64,000 nt of DNA, taken from Paenibacillus sp. W2I17 (GTDB lineage Bacteria; Bacillota; Bacilli; Paenibacillales; Paenibacillaceae). The stretch spans positions 3,286,001-3,350,000 of the forward strand of contig NZ_JAUSXM010000001.1 in NCBI RefSeq assembly GCF_030815985.1, written 5' to 3'. This document shows positions 30,808 to 39,316 of the stretch, piece after piece (positions within the stretch are counted from its first letter, which is position 1; each line of letters opens with the position of its first letter). Both the position numbers and the translations under genes were made by a program. Below the pieces are notes generated by a model, which saw only the letters and a list, made by a program, of their open reading frames with translations, did not search any database and was not told the DNA's origin.

Positions 30808-32288
30808 GATTGACTCTCCTTTCTCCGCTCAAAAATGACCAGTTGGGTAGGTTGTCCATAGCCTTCTGCATGCTCACCGATGCCCTTAATTTCATAGGCA
30901 TAGTTCCCTTGTTGCGTCCATTCCTCACACCGGGAAACCAGTTCCGCACGGGTCCACTCGAAGCGATGATCATGGTGACGGAAGCTTTCCTGCTCCATTG
31001 CATACACTTCGTTATATTCCTTGTTTGGTGTAGTGACCAACAGCACATCTGGCTGATATTCGTTCATGATTGTATCCATAATTCCGTTCAGACGATATTC
31101 CTCAATATGCTCAATCACTTCGCACAGAATCATAACGTCCTGGTTTTGCATCTGCTCGTCAAAATAAAACAATGAACCGATGATCGGCTCCGGCATAGCC
31201 ACCACTCCAGAACGACCCTCGAGCTTCGCGAAGCGCTCCATGGCCCGAAGTCGTGACTGGCCCGAAGGTTCAACGGCCAGAATCGACTCCACACCGGGAA
31301 TGTACGCCAATCGGGCAGATAGCTTGCCTTCCCCTGCTCCCATATCTACAATGCTCCGTTTCACTGGTAACGCTGCAACCACATCTGTGATTGCACGATA
31401 ACGCAACTCGTTTAACCTCACAGGAGGTTCTGATTGGCTGCCATCGCTAACAGACTCGGACCCACGCTGCTCTTGTTCTCCGTCTTCTCGATGTTCCACG
31501 TTAACCTCCTGAATAACCGCCTCCGAGATGTGGCCTATTCCTCTCTCCTGTCCAAAAGACGCAGACAAAGCACCCTCTTGTCGCTCATACTGTCGGATCA
31601 GTTCGGCAAAACGCAACGTACGCTTCACAATGAGTTCTTTCAGTGGGTGAGCATCCAGCCACCCTTCACCATATCGTTTGATTTTATCGATCTCATCTTC
31701 ACTGATGAAATAATGTTTGTAATTATCCAGCACTGGAATCAGCAGAAAGAGCTGACGCAGCGCATGTTGTACCGTGTTACGACCACGCAGGATGATATGG
31801 CGAACCGTGCTTCTATTTTTCAGATCAAATGAATACGAAAGCTCTCCACGTTCCACCGAAACGGAGTATCCTAATGGCGAGAATAATTCCTCCACAACCT
31901 TATCGGGCAGATCGGAAGCCACTGGGCCAAATTTCAGTTCCAGTTCGAAGGCATGATTCACCCACTGCACATAGTCTTCCTTCGGCTTACCATTCAGGGC
32001 CGTCCCGAGCGCCGCACGTATGTAGGAGCAGAACAGACTGCTGGTCACGAACTCACGATCGTTAATATATTGCGTAATGTCATATCCATCAGGTGTACCT
32101 CTGACCAGATCCACAGGATCAGGCTCGGCATGAATCAGCACTTCCGTTTCGTTCTCTGTAGCCGCAGTGTACACCATTCTTACACGCACACCTTTGTCTA
32201 CGCGGTCATATATATTCAACGGATTCTTCTCTAACAGATGGGATACAACCCCCGCGTCAGCGCCGCTTGCTTTCAAGATCAGATGCAT
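30804..32288 (-). CDS. hen1: Hen1: 3'-terminal RNA ribose 2'-O-methyltransferase
   Basis: A 494-residue protein. The N-terminal half (about residues 1-245) resembles the Hen1 N-terminal domain that activates the ligase partner. The C-terminal half is a SAM methyltransferase with VDMGAGEGKLSARL. The Hen1 metal site is seen in CEVIEHIEEYRL (E-x-x-E-H) and the later His in RHHDHRFEWTR. Hen1 methylates the 2'-OH of the broken RNA 3' end before sealing, which protects the repaired site. The ATG at 32288 follows AAGGAGGAG. An acidic, Gln/Ser-rich linker separates the two halves. Its end overlaps pnkp by four bases. Confidence 0.93.
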   Translation of the reverse strand: MHLILKASGADAGVVSHLLEKNPLNIYDRVDKGVRVRMVYTAATENETEVLIHAEPDPVDLVRGTPDGYDITQYINDREFVTSSLFCSYIRAALGTALNGKPKEDYVQWVNHAFELELKFGPVASDLPDKVVEELFSPLGYSVSVERGELSYSFDLKNRSTVRHIILRGRNTVQHALRQLFLLIPVLDNYKHYFISEDEIDKIKRYGEGWLDAHPLKELIVKRTLRFAELIRQYERQEGALSASFGQERGIGHISEAVIQEVNVEHREDGEQEQRGSESVSDGSQSEPPVRLNELRYRAITDVVAALPVKRSIVDMGAGEGKLSARLAYIPGVESILAVEPSGQSRLRAMERFAKLEGRSGVVAMPEPIIGSLFYFDEQMQNQDVMILCEVIEHIEEYRLNGIMDTIMNEYQPDVLLVTTPNKEYNEVYAMEQESFRHHDHRFEWTRAELVSRCEEWTQQGNYAYEIKGIGEHAEGYGQPTQLVIFERRKESQS

Positions 32289-32347
32289 CAATTCTCCTCC
32301 TTCGGATCAATTCCATTCTCTTTCACGATCTCGTTTGTCATCAAGCC

Positions 32348-33127
32348 CTAATTAGTTCCCCACACCTCTTGCAACGCAAATCGAAAAATCCGGTCCAATT
32401 CTTCAAATTCAATAATTTGCTCATTATCCATCTTGCCGGCCATTCGTTCAAAATGATCGATCTTCTCCGCCAAAAAAGCCTGTATTGCTGGCAACTGCGG
32501 CTCCAGATCCAGTTCCTCGCCCGCCTTTTTCCGGCGCAGCAATTCATGAATCTCCGTATATAGCGATGTATTCGCAGGTACAAGTTCTTGCACCAGCTCT
32601 TCGAATGCCATCGGTGGCATCGCATCGTAACGTTCGATCCAGCCACAAGCCAGCAAGGGGCGCAGCACGTAGAAATACTTTTTGATCTTCACCCGCTCAC
32701 CTTGTAAATAATCCCGGAAATTGCCCTTCGCCATATTCAGATAATGATACATGCAGGACTTGGGTGAGAAAGTCAAAGGCGACAGTGCACGGATATGCTG
32801 TGCCACGTTATACTGTTCATCATACTGAATCGGGGATTGCAACCATTCCAGCAGTGGTGGATTGGATTTGCGAAACAGCTTCAACGCCTTGCGCAGATCC
32901 CAACCATTGATGTCGAGCTGATCACTGATTGGGCGTTCGATAACATCCCTTTTATCCTCAATCGACAAATACCATTCCAGCGGTCTCACATACAGAAAAC
33001 GCACATCATAATCACTATCCTGGGAAGGAAATCCCCAAGCCCGACTGCCGGATTCACAGGCATAGATAATCCGAACCTGCTCCTCCTGTTCAATCTGCTT
33101 TAGCTGTTGTCTAATCGTATCTCTCAT
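32348..33127 (-). CDS. Nucleotidyltransferase-superfamily protein of the RNA-repair operon (YcgL-like)
   Basis: A 259-residue protein. The pol-beta nucleotidyltransferase core is seen in YACESGSRAWGFPSQDSDYD, with the G-S motif and D-x-D (SDYDVRF) that bind metal. A helical C-terminal region follows, including KSCMYHYLNMAKGNFRDY. Such proteins (YcgL family) recur in RNA-repair gene neighbourhoods and may add or remove nucleotides at RNA ends; the activity has not been shown here. It lies 59 bases upstream of hen1 on the same strand. The start is unclear: a perfect AAAGGAGG is 29 bases before the ATG, but only eight from an in-frame ATT at 33147. Confidence 0.82.
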   Translation of the reverse strand: MRDTIRQQLKQIEQEEQVRIIYACESGSRAWGFPSQDSDYDVRFLYVRPLEWYLSIEDKRDVIERPISDQLDINGWDLRKALKLFRKSNPPLLEWLQSPIQYDEQYNVAQHIRALSPLTFSPKSCMYHYLNMAKGNFRDYLQGERVKIKKYFYVLRPLLACGWIERYDAMPPMAFEELVQELVPANTSLYTEIHELLRRKKAGEELDLEPQLPAIQAFLAEKIDHFERMAGKMDNEQIIEFEELDRIFRFALQEVWGTN

Positions 33128-33374
33128 TTCTTCATGAACATGAGTAATGTCAGTCGCCTCCTTTTAAAAATTACATTATGTATCACAGATTCCTATTCCC
33201 TTCTCGCATTGTTCACCAGATCGATTAAACGTGTTGCCCTTCCTCGCTCATAACCTCATTATGACCCAAGCATGATCATACGAACATGGCAGAAGTATGG
33301 CGACGAATCACTTTCATAACTCATTAAATTATCGTTTACCTTCATAAGTTTAAAATGAAACCTGCCGCTCATCC

Positions 33375-33383
33375 TGCTACAAT
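33375..33383 (+). promoter_or_regulatory. Extended -10 promoter of the WYL regulator pair
   Basis: TGCTACAAT is an extended -10 element (TGN followed by TACAAT) about 27 bases before the start codon at 33410. No good -35 is seen, as is common with extended -10 promoters. The upstream DNA has several TCATAA/TTATGA-type short repeats that could bind a regulator. Confidence 0.45.
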
Positions 33384-33409
33384 GAAGGGATAACAAGGAG
33401 TGAATGTTC

Positions 33410-34765
33410 ATGGCAAGAGAGAGTTTTGACAAAGAAATTCAGTTCTTACGCATGTTATCCCTAACAAGCGGTGCATATAACCGCAAACAATATGCCGAGC
33501 GGCTTGGCATATCCGTACATACCTTTGATAAAACCAATCGCAGATTAAAAGAAATCATGCAGACCGTCGCCGACCAACGCCCAGGTGCCGAAGCAAGCCG
33601 GGAAATGGCGGATCTCGTCCGCTTCCAGTATGGAGAGTCGGCTGAACCTATGCTGCTCTTCCTCTTCCGCGCCAAGTCGATGAAAGAGACTGAAGTTCAG
33701 CGGCTTTCTGTCCTTTTGCATACCTTACAACATAAAGTCCTAACTGCGATGGAACTGCTGGACGCCTGCTGTGCTGATCTGCCGGAAGATCTGGCACTAC
33801 CTGACGAGAAAACCATTCGTTCCGATCTGAAGTATCTGGAAGAGGTTGGGGTTATACGGAAAGAGCCAGGTGGCAGACCATATCGATATGCCTTGCAACA
33901 GGATGTCCTTACCGAATTAACAGTGGAGGAACAGCTGGAGTTGTATGATTTTGTAGATATTATGGCAAACACTCAGGTTCCTTCCGTACAGGGGTACTTA
34001 TTACGGGACAGTTTGAAGAAAGCCATTACGGCAAGTTTTCCGCAAGAAGAAGCTACCGAACCCTATATCTATAAGTATCACTATTATTCTCGCATTCTGG
34101 ACGAAGCTCATCTCTACACGTTGCTTAGTGCGATTCGCCAGCGTAAACGTGTGCAGTTCCTGTACTTTTCACCGAAAAAGCCATCCAGCTACAGTTCACA
34201 GAATACGAATCCACGCTTTGAACGGGAAGCAGGCGGACGATCCAACCGGATCGTGCCCCTTGAAGTGATTTATGACCATCAGTATGGTCGTTGGTATGTA
34301 ATTGGATATCAGGGCCGGCGCGGCTTTGTGAAATTCCGCATGGAAGGCATAACCCAACTGGAGGAACAGGATTCAGTAGAAGAGCAATACATGCTCGAAC
34401 TGAAGCAGCAGTGGACCGACATTAGTCGCTACAGTTGGCTCGTGGATACGGGGAATACCGTGACGGTTCAAGCACGCTTTTTCCACCCGGAGCGTGGTCA
34501 GCGCAACTTCATTTTGGATCGGGTTCGTCTGCAAGGTCAATGGGGCAAAATTATACCCGAAACGGATCATACCTTTCTCTACGAAATCCAGGTCAACGGT
34601 ACCACCGAGATCAAACCGTGGTTGCGGAGTTTTGGCTCAAGCTGCGAGATAATTGCACCTCAGAGACTACGCCAGGAGATGATCAAGGAATGGAAGGAGA
34701 TTGCGGAATATTATGAACCTGTTCGAGAAGATGTTCAATTACCAGATGATGACACGACTGAATGA
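33410..34765 (+). CDS. WYL-domain transcriptional regulator 1
   Basis: A 451-residue protein. An N-terminal HTH-like segment (RKQYAERLGISVHTFDKTNR) and a second winged-helix portion (DEKTIRSDLKYLEEVGVIRK) are followed by a WYL domain. The WYL domain contains IRQRKRVQFLYFSPKK, RSNRIVPLEVIYDHQYGRWY and VIGYQGRRGFVKFRMEGI. WYL domains sense ligands, probably nucleic-acid derived, and regulate RNA-repair and defence systems. The ATG at 33410 follows AAGGAG by nine bases. It is divergent from the RNA-repair operon and overlaps the second WYL gene by 53 bases. Confidence 0.86.
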   Translation: MARESFDKEIQFLRMLSLTSGAYNRKQYAERLGISVHTFDKTNRRLKEIMQTVADQRPGAEASREMADLVRFQYGESAEPMLLFLFRAKSMKETEVQRLSVLLHTLQHKVLTAMELLDACCADLPEDLALPDEKTIRSDLKYLEEVGVIRKEPGGRPYRYALQQDVLTELTVEEQLELYDFVDIMANTQVPSVQGYLLRDSLKKAITASFPQEEATEPYIYKYHYYSRILDEAHLYTLLSAIRQRKRVQFLYFSPKKPSSYSSQNTNPRFEREAGGRSNRIVPLEVIYDHQYGRWYVIGYQGRRGFVKFRMEGITQLEEQDSVEEQYMLELKQQWTDISRYSWLVDTGNTVTVQARFFHPERGQRNFILDRVRLQGQWGKIIPETDHTFLYEIQVNGTTEIKPWLRSFGSSCEIIAPQRLRQEMIKEWKEIAEYYEPVREDVQLPDDDTTE

Positions 34766-35597
34766 AACCGGACTGTTCACCTGGACCTCACAGGAACGGG
34801 CCTGGCTTCGCATGATGCTGAATCACCCTGCTGCGAGAGAAGCGCTGAGCCCTGTAACGTTGGATAAAATGTACAACATGCTGAATGGTGAGCAGGACCT
34901 GAACCTTCAAGATTACCTGACCGAAAAAGCCAAAAGTGAGGAAAACAGTGTCTCTCATCCACTCCTCAGACAGTTACGGCTAATCATTCTGCATCATCAG
35001 GGATTTCGGCTGATCGGTCGCGTCCGCAATGGACGCACGAGCCAGGATGAATTTGGCTTCCCGTATAAACTGGAGTACTCCATGGTCAAAAAAGAATGGT
35101 ACGTGCTCTGGTACGCGCCTCGCTTCGACAAACTCATGTCCACCAAACTGCACAGCATCGTTACCGTGGAAGCCCAGCAGGTTGAACCGGATACCGCTTC
35201 TGGTTACACTGCCCGAATTGCTGCGATAACAGAGAAGCGTAAAACGTCCATCACCATCGAAGTACTGCCCGAGTTCAATCAGGAACTGTCCCGAATCCTC
35301 TATGCCTTCTCCTGCTTTGAGAAACAAGTCGAGTACCTGGAAGCCGAGCAGACATATCGGATCGAGCTGACCGTTCCGCGCAATGAGATGGATTACGTCT
35401 TATCCAAAATGCGTTTTCTCGGCAAACGGGTTCGAATCACTGACCACACAGTGCTGCGGGAGCGAATGTCGGAAACAGCTGCGAAGGCATTAGCCCGTTA
35501 TGCGGAAAAAGATCCTGATTTGCATTCCGAACGCGCGAATGAAGTTCAGCACCGCCAACGTGAGGAAGGCTCTCTTGCGAAAGCCGATGGGCTTTAA
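34713..35597 (+). CDS. WYL-domain protein 2
   Basis: A 294-residue protein that starts inside the end of the first WYL gene. The WYL-type core is seen in LIGRVRNGRTSQDEFGFPYK and KKEWYVLWYAPRFDKLMSTK, followed by a C-terminal extension that resembles a WCX domain. There is no obvious N-terminal HTH; instead there is a helical segment starting MNLFEKMFNYQMMTRLNETG. It may therefore act as a partner or sensor subunit for WYL protein 1. AAGGAG lies about 13 bases before the ATG. The tight overlap implies coupled synthesis. Confidence 0.8.
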   Translation: MNLFEKMFNYQMMTRLNETGLFTWTSQERAWLRMMLNHPAAREALSPVTLDKMYNMLNGEQDLNLQDYLTEKAKSEENSVSHPLLRQLRLIILHHQGFRLIGRVRNGRTSQDEFGFPYKLEYSMVKKEWYVLWYAPRFDKLMSTKLHSIVTVEAQQVEPDTASGYTARIAAITEKRKTSITIEVLPEFNQELSRILYAFSCFEKQVEYLEAEQTYRIELTVPRNEMDYVLSKMRFLGKRVRITDHTVLRERMSETAAKALARYAEKDPDLHSERANEVQHRQREEGSLAKADGL

Positions 35598-35660
35598 TTT
35601 GGTAAAAGTGGATTAACCATAACTATTGCTCAAAAGCCAAATCCATATCCATATACGAAA

Positions 35661-35694
35661 AAAAAGGTCTGGATGATCTCATCCAAACCTTTTT
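35661..35694 (+). terminator. Terminator of the WYL operon
   Basis: AAAAAGGTCTGGATGA and TCATCCAAACCTTTTT form a long stem with a two-base loop and one mismatch. It works on both strands and also lies just beyond the convergent gene at 35713. Confidence 0.85.
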
Positions 35695-35712
35695 GCTATA
35701 TATGCGCCTAAA

Positions 35713-36213
35713 CTAGGTTCCACCACTGCTGGCAGCCGAGTTCCGTCTTTTGTTAATCGCGTGCACGCCCATGACCACTGCAATTAATTCATACGTGTCC
35801 AGTTGTTCCGACTGGTTATCTAACACAAATGCCCCTGAACTAAACCAGCCGCTGGTACGACGGAAACTTGCCACGATGCGGCCACCACTGCCACTTATAT
35901 CATACTCCTGCGAAAATGCTGGAGCAGACACATCATACGTACCGCGTGATCCTGCGTCATATTCATACTTTTTGCTAAAGAAACTGAACCTGGCCCGCAA
36001 CACACCCAGATGTCTCCCATCTGCTGCAGTGATGTCCCAACGATTGGTTAACATGCGGAATTTGCCGCTGCAGACTAATCCTGAGTTATCTGATACATCG
36101 AGTGAAGAACCAAAGACACTTTTCAAATCCAGATGCCCAGCCTGTTCCTGATTCGGATTCATAATCTCGGTGTAACCTGCGTTAAAAAAGTTATCCCTGA
36201 AGTATAATTCCAT
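35713..36213 (-). CDS. LURP-one-related/tubby-like beta-barrel protein
   Basis: A 166-residue protein beginning MELYFRDNFFNAGYTEIM. Its pattern, with VCSGKFRMLTNRWDITAADG followed by GVLRARFSFFSKKYEYDAG, resembles the YxjI/LOR family that folds like tubby and may bind membranes. The function of bacterial members is unknown. AAAGGAG precedes the ATG. It stands alone between two terminators. Confidence 0.6.
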   Translation of the reverse strand: MELYFRDNFFNAGYTEIMNPNQEQAGHLDLKSVFGSSLDVSDNSGLVCSGKFRMLTNRWDITAADGRHLGVLRARFSFFSKKYEYDAGSRGTYDVSAPAFSQEYDISGSGGRIVASFRRTSGWFSSGAFVLDNQSEQLDTYELIAVVMGVHAINKRRNSAASSGGT

Positions 36214-36347
36214 AACGATTTCTCCTTTCCCAGTTCAATGTTCTTTTCATTAAACATAACTCTGAGGTCGTACTTCCACACACATTATATCTAAATTTAC
36301 GTATCATTAATGGGATTCGATTCAAAAAGTGGATTATTACTGGATGC

Positions 36348-36373
36348 AAAAAACGAGCAACCCTGGTTGCTCG
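36348..36373 (-). terminator. Terminator of the first GntR/ABC operon
   Basis: On the minus strand CGAGCAACC and GGTTGCTCG form a perfect 9-bp stem followed by TTTTTT. Confidence 0.85.
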
Positions 36374-36397
36374 CATCACGTTTAAGTTATCCTGTTA

Positions 36398-37138
36398 TCA
36401 GACTTCAACTTTTTTGTTGTTCAGGTAGATGGTAGCCCACACCAAGATAACGGCTACGATGATTTCAAATATAGTACTTCCCCACATGCCGTCCGACCAT
36501 AATACACCATTGGCTGTGATCGAGATCCCTGTACTTTCTTCCGTGTACTGGAACACCTCGTTTGGATTAAAGCGCCCTGTCATAATAATATTCTCCAACC
36601 AGCCAATCAGATTAACGAGGACCAAGAATGCAACGATTCCGATCCATGGCCCAGTTTTCCAACGGAAGCTGCCTGCAATCGAGATCGAAAGGAAGATGAT
36701 GACGGTCATGAATACCATAACCCATGCGCTAAACAGCAACAAACTAATATAATCCGAGACATGCAGACCCGAAAGATCAATATTGCTAGCGATGTTCATT
36801 CTTAGCTTCATTGAGATATAGATGTAGGCATGAGTCACGAATATAATGACTAACCCCAACCCGCAAAGGGCTCCAAAGATTAAAGGAGACAACACATGTG
36901 ACAGGCCCGTTACGGGTAACAGACGACGATTATAAGAGCGGATATTGGACGTATATGTTTTGATCATTTTCACATAAATAGCCACACCAACTCCAACATA
37001 ACCCATAATGCCAAGCACAATCCCTGTGACCTCAGACATGATAAGGGAAACCCCCACTTGGGCGATAATCAAAATAACTAGCCCCGCCAGCAGTGTATTC
37101 CAGTTCCTTCTAAAGTCATACTTCAATAATGTCATCAT
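36398..37138 (-). CDS. ABC transporter permease (ABC-2 type), first GntR/ABC module
   Basis: A 246-residue integral membrane protein with about six hydrophobic helices, starting MMTLLKYDFRRNWNTLLAGL as many ABC-2 permeases do. Its start overlaps the end of the ATPase gene by four bases. Together they form a small exporter; the substrate is unknown, with cell-envelope stress or peptide export typical for YtrA-controlled systems. It ends before a strong terminator. Confidence 0.78.
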   Translation of the reverse strand: MMTLLKYDFRRNWNTLLAGLVILIIAQVGVSLIMSEVTGIVLGIMGYVGVGVAIYVKMIKTYTSNIRSYNRRLLPVTGLSHVLSPLIFGALCGLGLVIIFVTHAYIYISMKLRMNIASNIDLSGLHVSDYISLLLFSAWVMVFMTVIIFLSISIAGSFRWKTGPWIGIVAFLVLVNLIGWLENIIMTGRFNPNEVFQYTEESTGISITANGVLWSDGMWGSTIFEIIVAVILVWATIYLNNKKVEV

Positions 37139-37833
37139 TCCGCATAGACCTCCTTGAACATCTCATCCACACTTTTCCCATATTTCAGACGGAGCGTTTC
37201 CACTTCTTCCCGCATCACCAGCTCGCCCTCGCGAATAAAGACAACTTCATCAAAAATCCGTTCGATATCATTCACAAGATGTGTGGAGATGATTAGACTG
37301 CTGTCTTCATCATAGAATTTGACGATCGCATCCAGAATCTTGCCTCGCGCAACCGGATCTACCCCGCCAATCGGTTCATCCAGCAAATACAGACGAGCCT
37401 TACGAGAAAGTGCCAGTGTTAGTTGTAGTCGTTCATTCATCCCTTTCGACAGATGCCGTACCCGGTCACTCTCGACAAGGTTCATGAAGTCCAGCATCTC
37501 CCGCGCCTTCTCCTCATCAAAATCAGCATAGAAATCGCGATAGTATCCAATCGCATCCCGGACTCTCATCCACTTTTCGGTTAATGGACGATCCGGCATA
37601 AATGAAACCAGCGCTTTCGTCTCCAGCCCAACAGGCTTACCTGTGACTTGAATCGTTCCACTGCTCGGATGCAACAAACCCGCAACCAGCTTCATGAGCG
37701 TACTTTTTCCACTACCGTTGCTACCCAGCAGACCTACGATTCGTCCTGGAGCAATATCCAATGTAATATTACTGAGCGCTTTCTTATTGCCATATGTTTT
37801 ATTGATCTGGTTCAGTTCAAGGATGTTACTCAT
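37135..37833 (-). CDS. ABC transporter ATP-binding protein, first GntR/ABC module
   Basis: A 232-residue ATPase with Walker A GLLGSNGSGKST, an altered signature HLSKGMNERLQ in place of LSGGQ, Walker B LYLLDEPIGGVD and the switch His in LIISTHLVND. The start at 37833 follows GGGAGG, and the first codons overlap the GntR gene end by eight bases. The permease follows. The second module at 53525-56811 has the same gene order and the same 8-base overlap. Confidence 0.88.
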   Translation of the reverse strand: MSNILELNQINKTYGNKKALSNITLDIAPGRIVGLLGSNGSGKSTLMKLVAGLLHPSSGTIQVTGKPVGLETKALVSFMPDRPLTEKWMRVRDAIGYYRDFYADFDEEKAREMLDFMNLVESDRVRHLSKGMNERLQLTLALSRKARLYLLDEPIGGVDPVARGKILDAIVKFYDEDSSLIISTHLVNDIERIFDEVVFIREGELVMREEVETLRLKYGKSVDEMFKEVYAE

Positions 37834-38212
37834 GCGTTGTTCCTCCCTTTCCTTCCGCAACGGCATCGGCTACGATGGATAAGATATCCTGCTCTTCGAT
37901 CCCCAGTTCCTGCATTCCGGTCAGAAAGCGTTCCAGCAATTCACCGGCCATCTCTTTTTTGATCGTCATAATCTTCCGCTCCTCACTGGTCACATATCTG
38001 CCCAAGCCCCGTTTGGTTTCGACCACTTCTTCCCGCTCAAGCTCCTGAAATGTCCGTTGTACTGTATTTGGATTGATCTGTAGTTCAGCCGCCAGTTCAC
38101 GAACCGAAGGAATTTTGTCACCTGCCTGAAGTGTCCCGGTTACAATCTGTCTTTTGATATACTGCATGATCTGCAGATAGATTGGTAAATTGTTATCAAA
38201 TTCTATAGTCAC
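37826..38212 (-). CDS. GntR-family regulator, YtrA subgroup (first module)
   Basis: A 128-residue repressor with a short C-terminal helical tail, typical of the YtrA subgroup. The winged helix is seen in GDKIPSVRELAAELQINPNT and VQRTFQELEREEVVETKRG. The start is a GTG at 38212 with GGAG about ten bases upstream. It is the first gene of its ABC operon. A palindrome in the spacer of its own promoter (38256-38273) suggests autorepression. Confidence 0.88.
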   Translation of the reverse strand: MTIEFDNNLPIYLQIMQYIKRQIVTGTLQAGDKIPSVRELAAELQINPNTVQRTFQELEREEVVETKRGLGRYVTSEERKIMTIKKEMAGELLERFLTGMQELGIEEQDILSIVADAVAEGKGGTTHE

Positions 38213-38250
38213 AAAGCTCTCGCTCCTCTCTGTACTGGTGTGTTAGTTAC

Positions 38251-38279
38251 ATAGTACACTAGTGAAATAGTGTTGTAAA
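38251..38279 (-). promoter_or_regulatory. Promoter with embedded operator for the first GntR/ABC operon
   Basis: On the minus strand TTTACA (38279-38274) and TACTAT (38256-38251) are separated by exactly 17 bases. The spacer contains the perfect inverted repeat ACACTA-N6-TAGTGT (38256-38273). A repressor bound there would block RNA polymerase. The start codon is about 39 bases downstream. Confidence 0.72.
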
Positions 38280-38343
38280 GCCCATTTGTTAAAATATATA
38301 TTCGCTTAATTGAAGGGCAAGCTTCCGCTATCGATATCCATAC

Positions 38344-38374
38344 AAAAAAAGAGCAGATCGTGAAGATCTGCTCT
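38344..38374 (-). terminator. Terminator of the aldo/keto reductase gene
   Basis: AGAGCAGATC and GATCTGCTCT form a perfect 10-bp stem with a five-base loop, followed on the minus strand by seven Ts. Confidence 0.92.
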
Positions 38375-38406
38375 GCATAACTTTATTAATCGTATTGTTA
38401 TCTATT

Positions 38407-39273
38407 TTACACGATATCTAGAGGTACTTTGCCTTTAGGTGCAGGAAATGCCTCATCCAAACGGGCGAGTTCCTCTTGTGTCAAAACGATATTCACTGCT
38501 GCTGCATTGTCTGCCACATGATTCAGCTGTACCGCCTTGGGAATCGCCAGCACATCTCCATCCCTGATCACCCAGGCTAATGCGATCTGCGAAGTCGTAA
38601 CTCCTCGATCCTGTGCAATATCCTGAATGACGGGATGCTCCAACAATTCACTTCGAAGTCTGCCACCCTGAGCCAGGGGACAATACGCCATTACAGGAAC
38701 GCTCCGTTCCCGCATCCAGGGAAGCAGATCATGTTCAATACCACGCGAAGCTGCATGGTAGAGCACCTGATTCACCATGCACTGAGACCCCTCCGGCAGA
38801 CTCCATAACTCCTGCATATCCCTTGTATCCAGGTTTGATACACCCCAGCGAAGGATTTTACCGGATTGCTTCAATTGTTCCAAAGCCTCAACCGTCTCTT
38901 CGAGCGGTACTCCTCCACGCCAGTGAAGCAAATACAGATCCAGACGATCTGTACCAAGACGCGTAAGACTACGCTCACAGGCAGTAATCATCTGCTTGCG
39001 ATCTGCATGATGGGGATATACTTTGGATACGAGAAAAACTTCATCACGATGGCCCGAGATGGCCTTTCCCGTAACAACTTCTGCCCCACCTTCTGCATAC
39101 ATCTCCGCTGTATCAATCACGGTCATTCCCTGTTCAATACCGGAACGAAGTGCTCGTACTTCTTCTTCTTGGCTAGATTGCTTCTCTCCCATGTTCCATG
39201 TGCCTTGTCCTATCGCAGGCAGGACAGTTCCATCCGGAAGTAGAATCGTGCGTGTTGGATTACCATGCATCAT
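38407..39273 (-). CDS. Aldo/keto reductase
   Basis: A 288-residue NADPH-dependent oxidoreductase with the classical tetrad: Asp and Tyr in VIDTAEMYAEGG, Lys in FLVSKVYPHH and His in LYLLHWRGGVPL. The cofactor-binding end reads LAIPKAVQLNHVADNA. GGAGGAATATAG precedes the ATG. A membrane protein gene lies 43 bases upstream on the same strand without a terminator, so they may be co-transcribed. The physiological substrate is unknown. Confidence 0.9.
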   Translation of the reverse strand: MMHGNPTRTILLPDGTVLPAIGQGTWNMGEKQSSQEEEVRALRSGIEQGMTVIDTAEMYAEGGAEVVTGKAISGHRDEVFLVSKVYPHHADRKQMITACERSLTRLGTDRLDLYLLHWRGGVPLEETVEALEQLKQSGKILRWGVSNLDTRDMQELWSLPEGSQCMVNQVLYHAASRGIEHDLLPWMRERSVPVMAYCPLAQGGRLRSELLEHPVIQDIAQDRGVTTSQIALAWVIRDGDVLAIPKAVQLNHVADNAAAVNIVLTQEELARLDEAFPAPKGKVPLDIV

Positions 39274-39316
39274 CTATATTCCTCCATTCTGAAGACTTAT
39301 GGACATTCTGACCTCT

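Noticed and set aside
38230..38262. YtrA AGTGTA-N13-TACACT site at the first GntR module
   Set aside because: The GTGT/ACAC pair there has the wrong spacing by one base and an outer mismatch; the perfect ACACTA-N6-TAGTGT palindrome in the promoter spacer is a better candidate.
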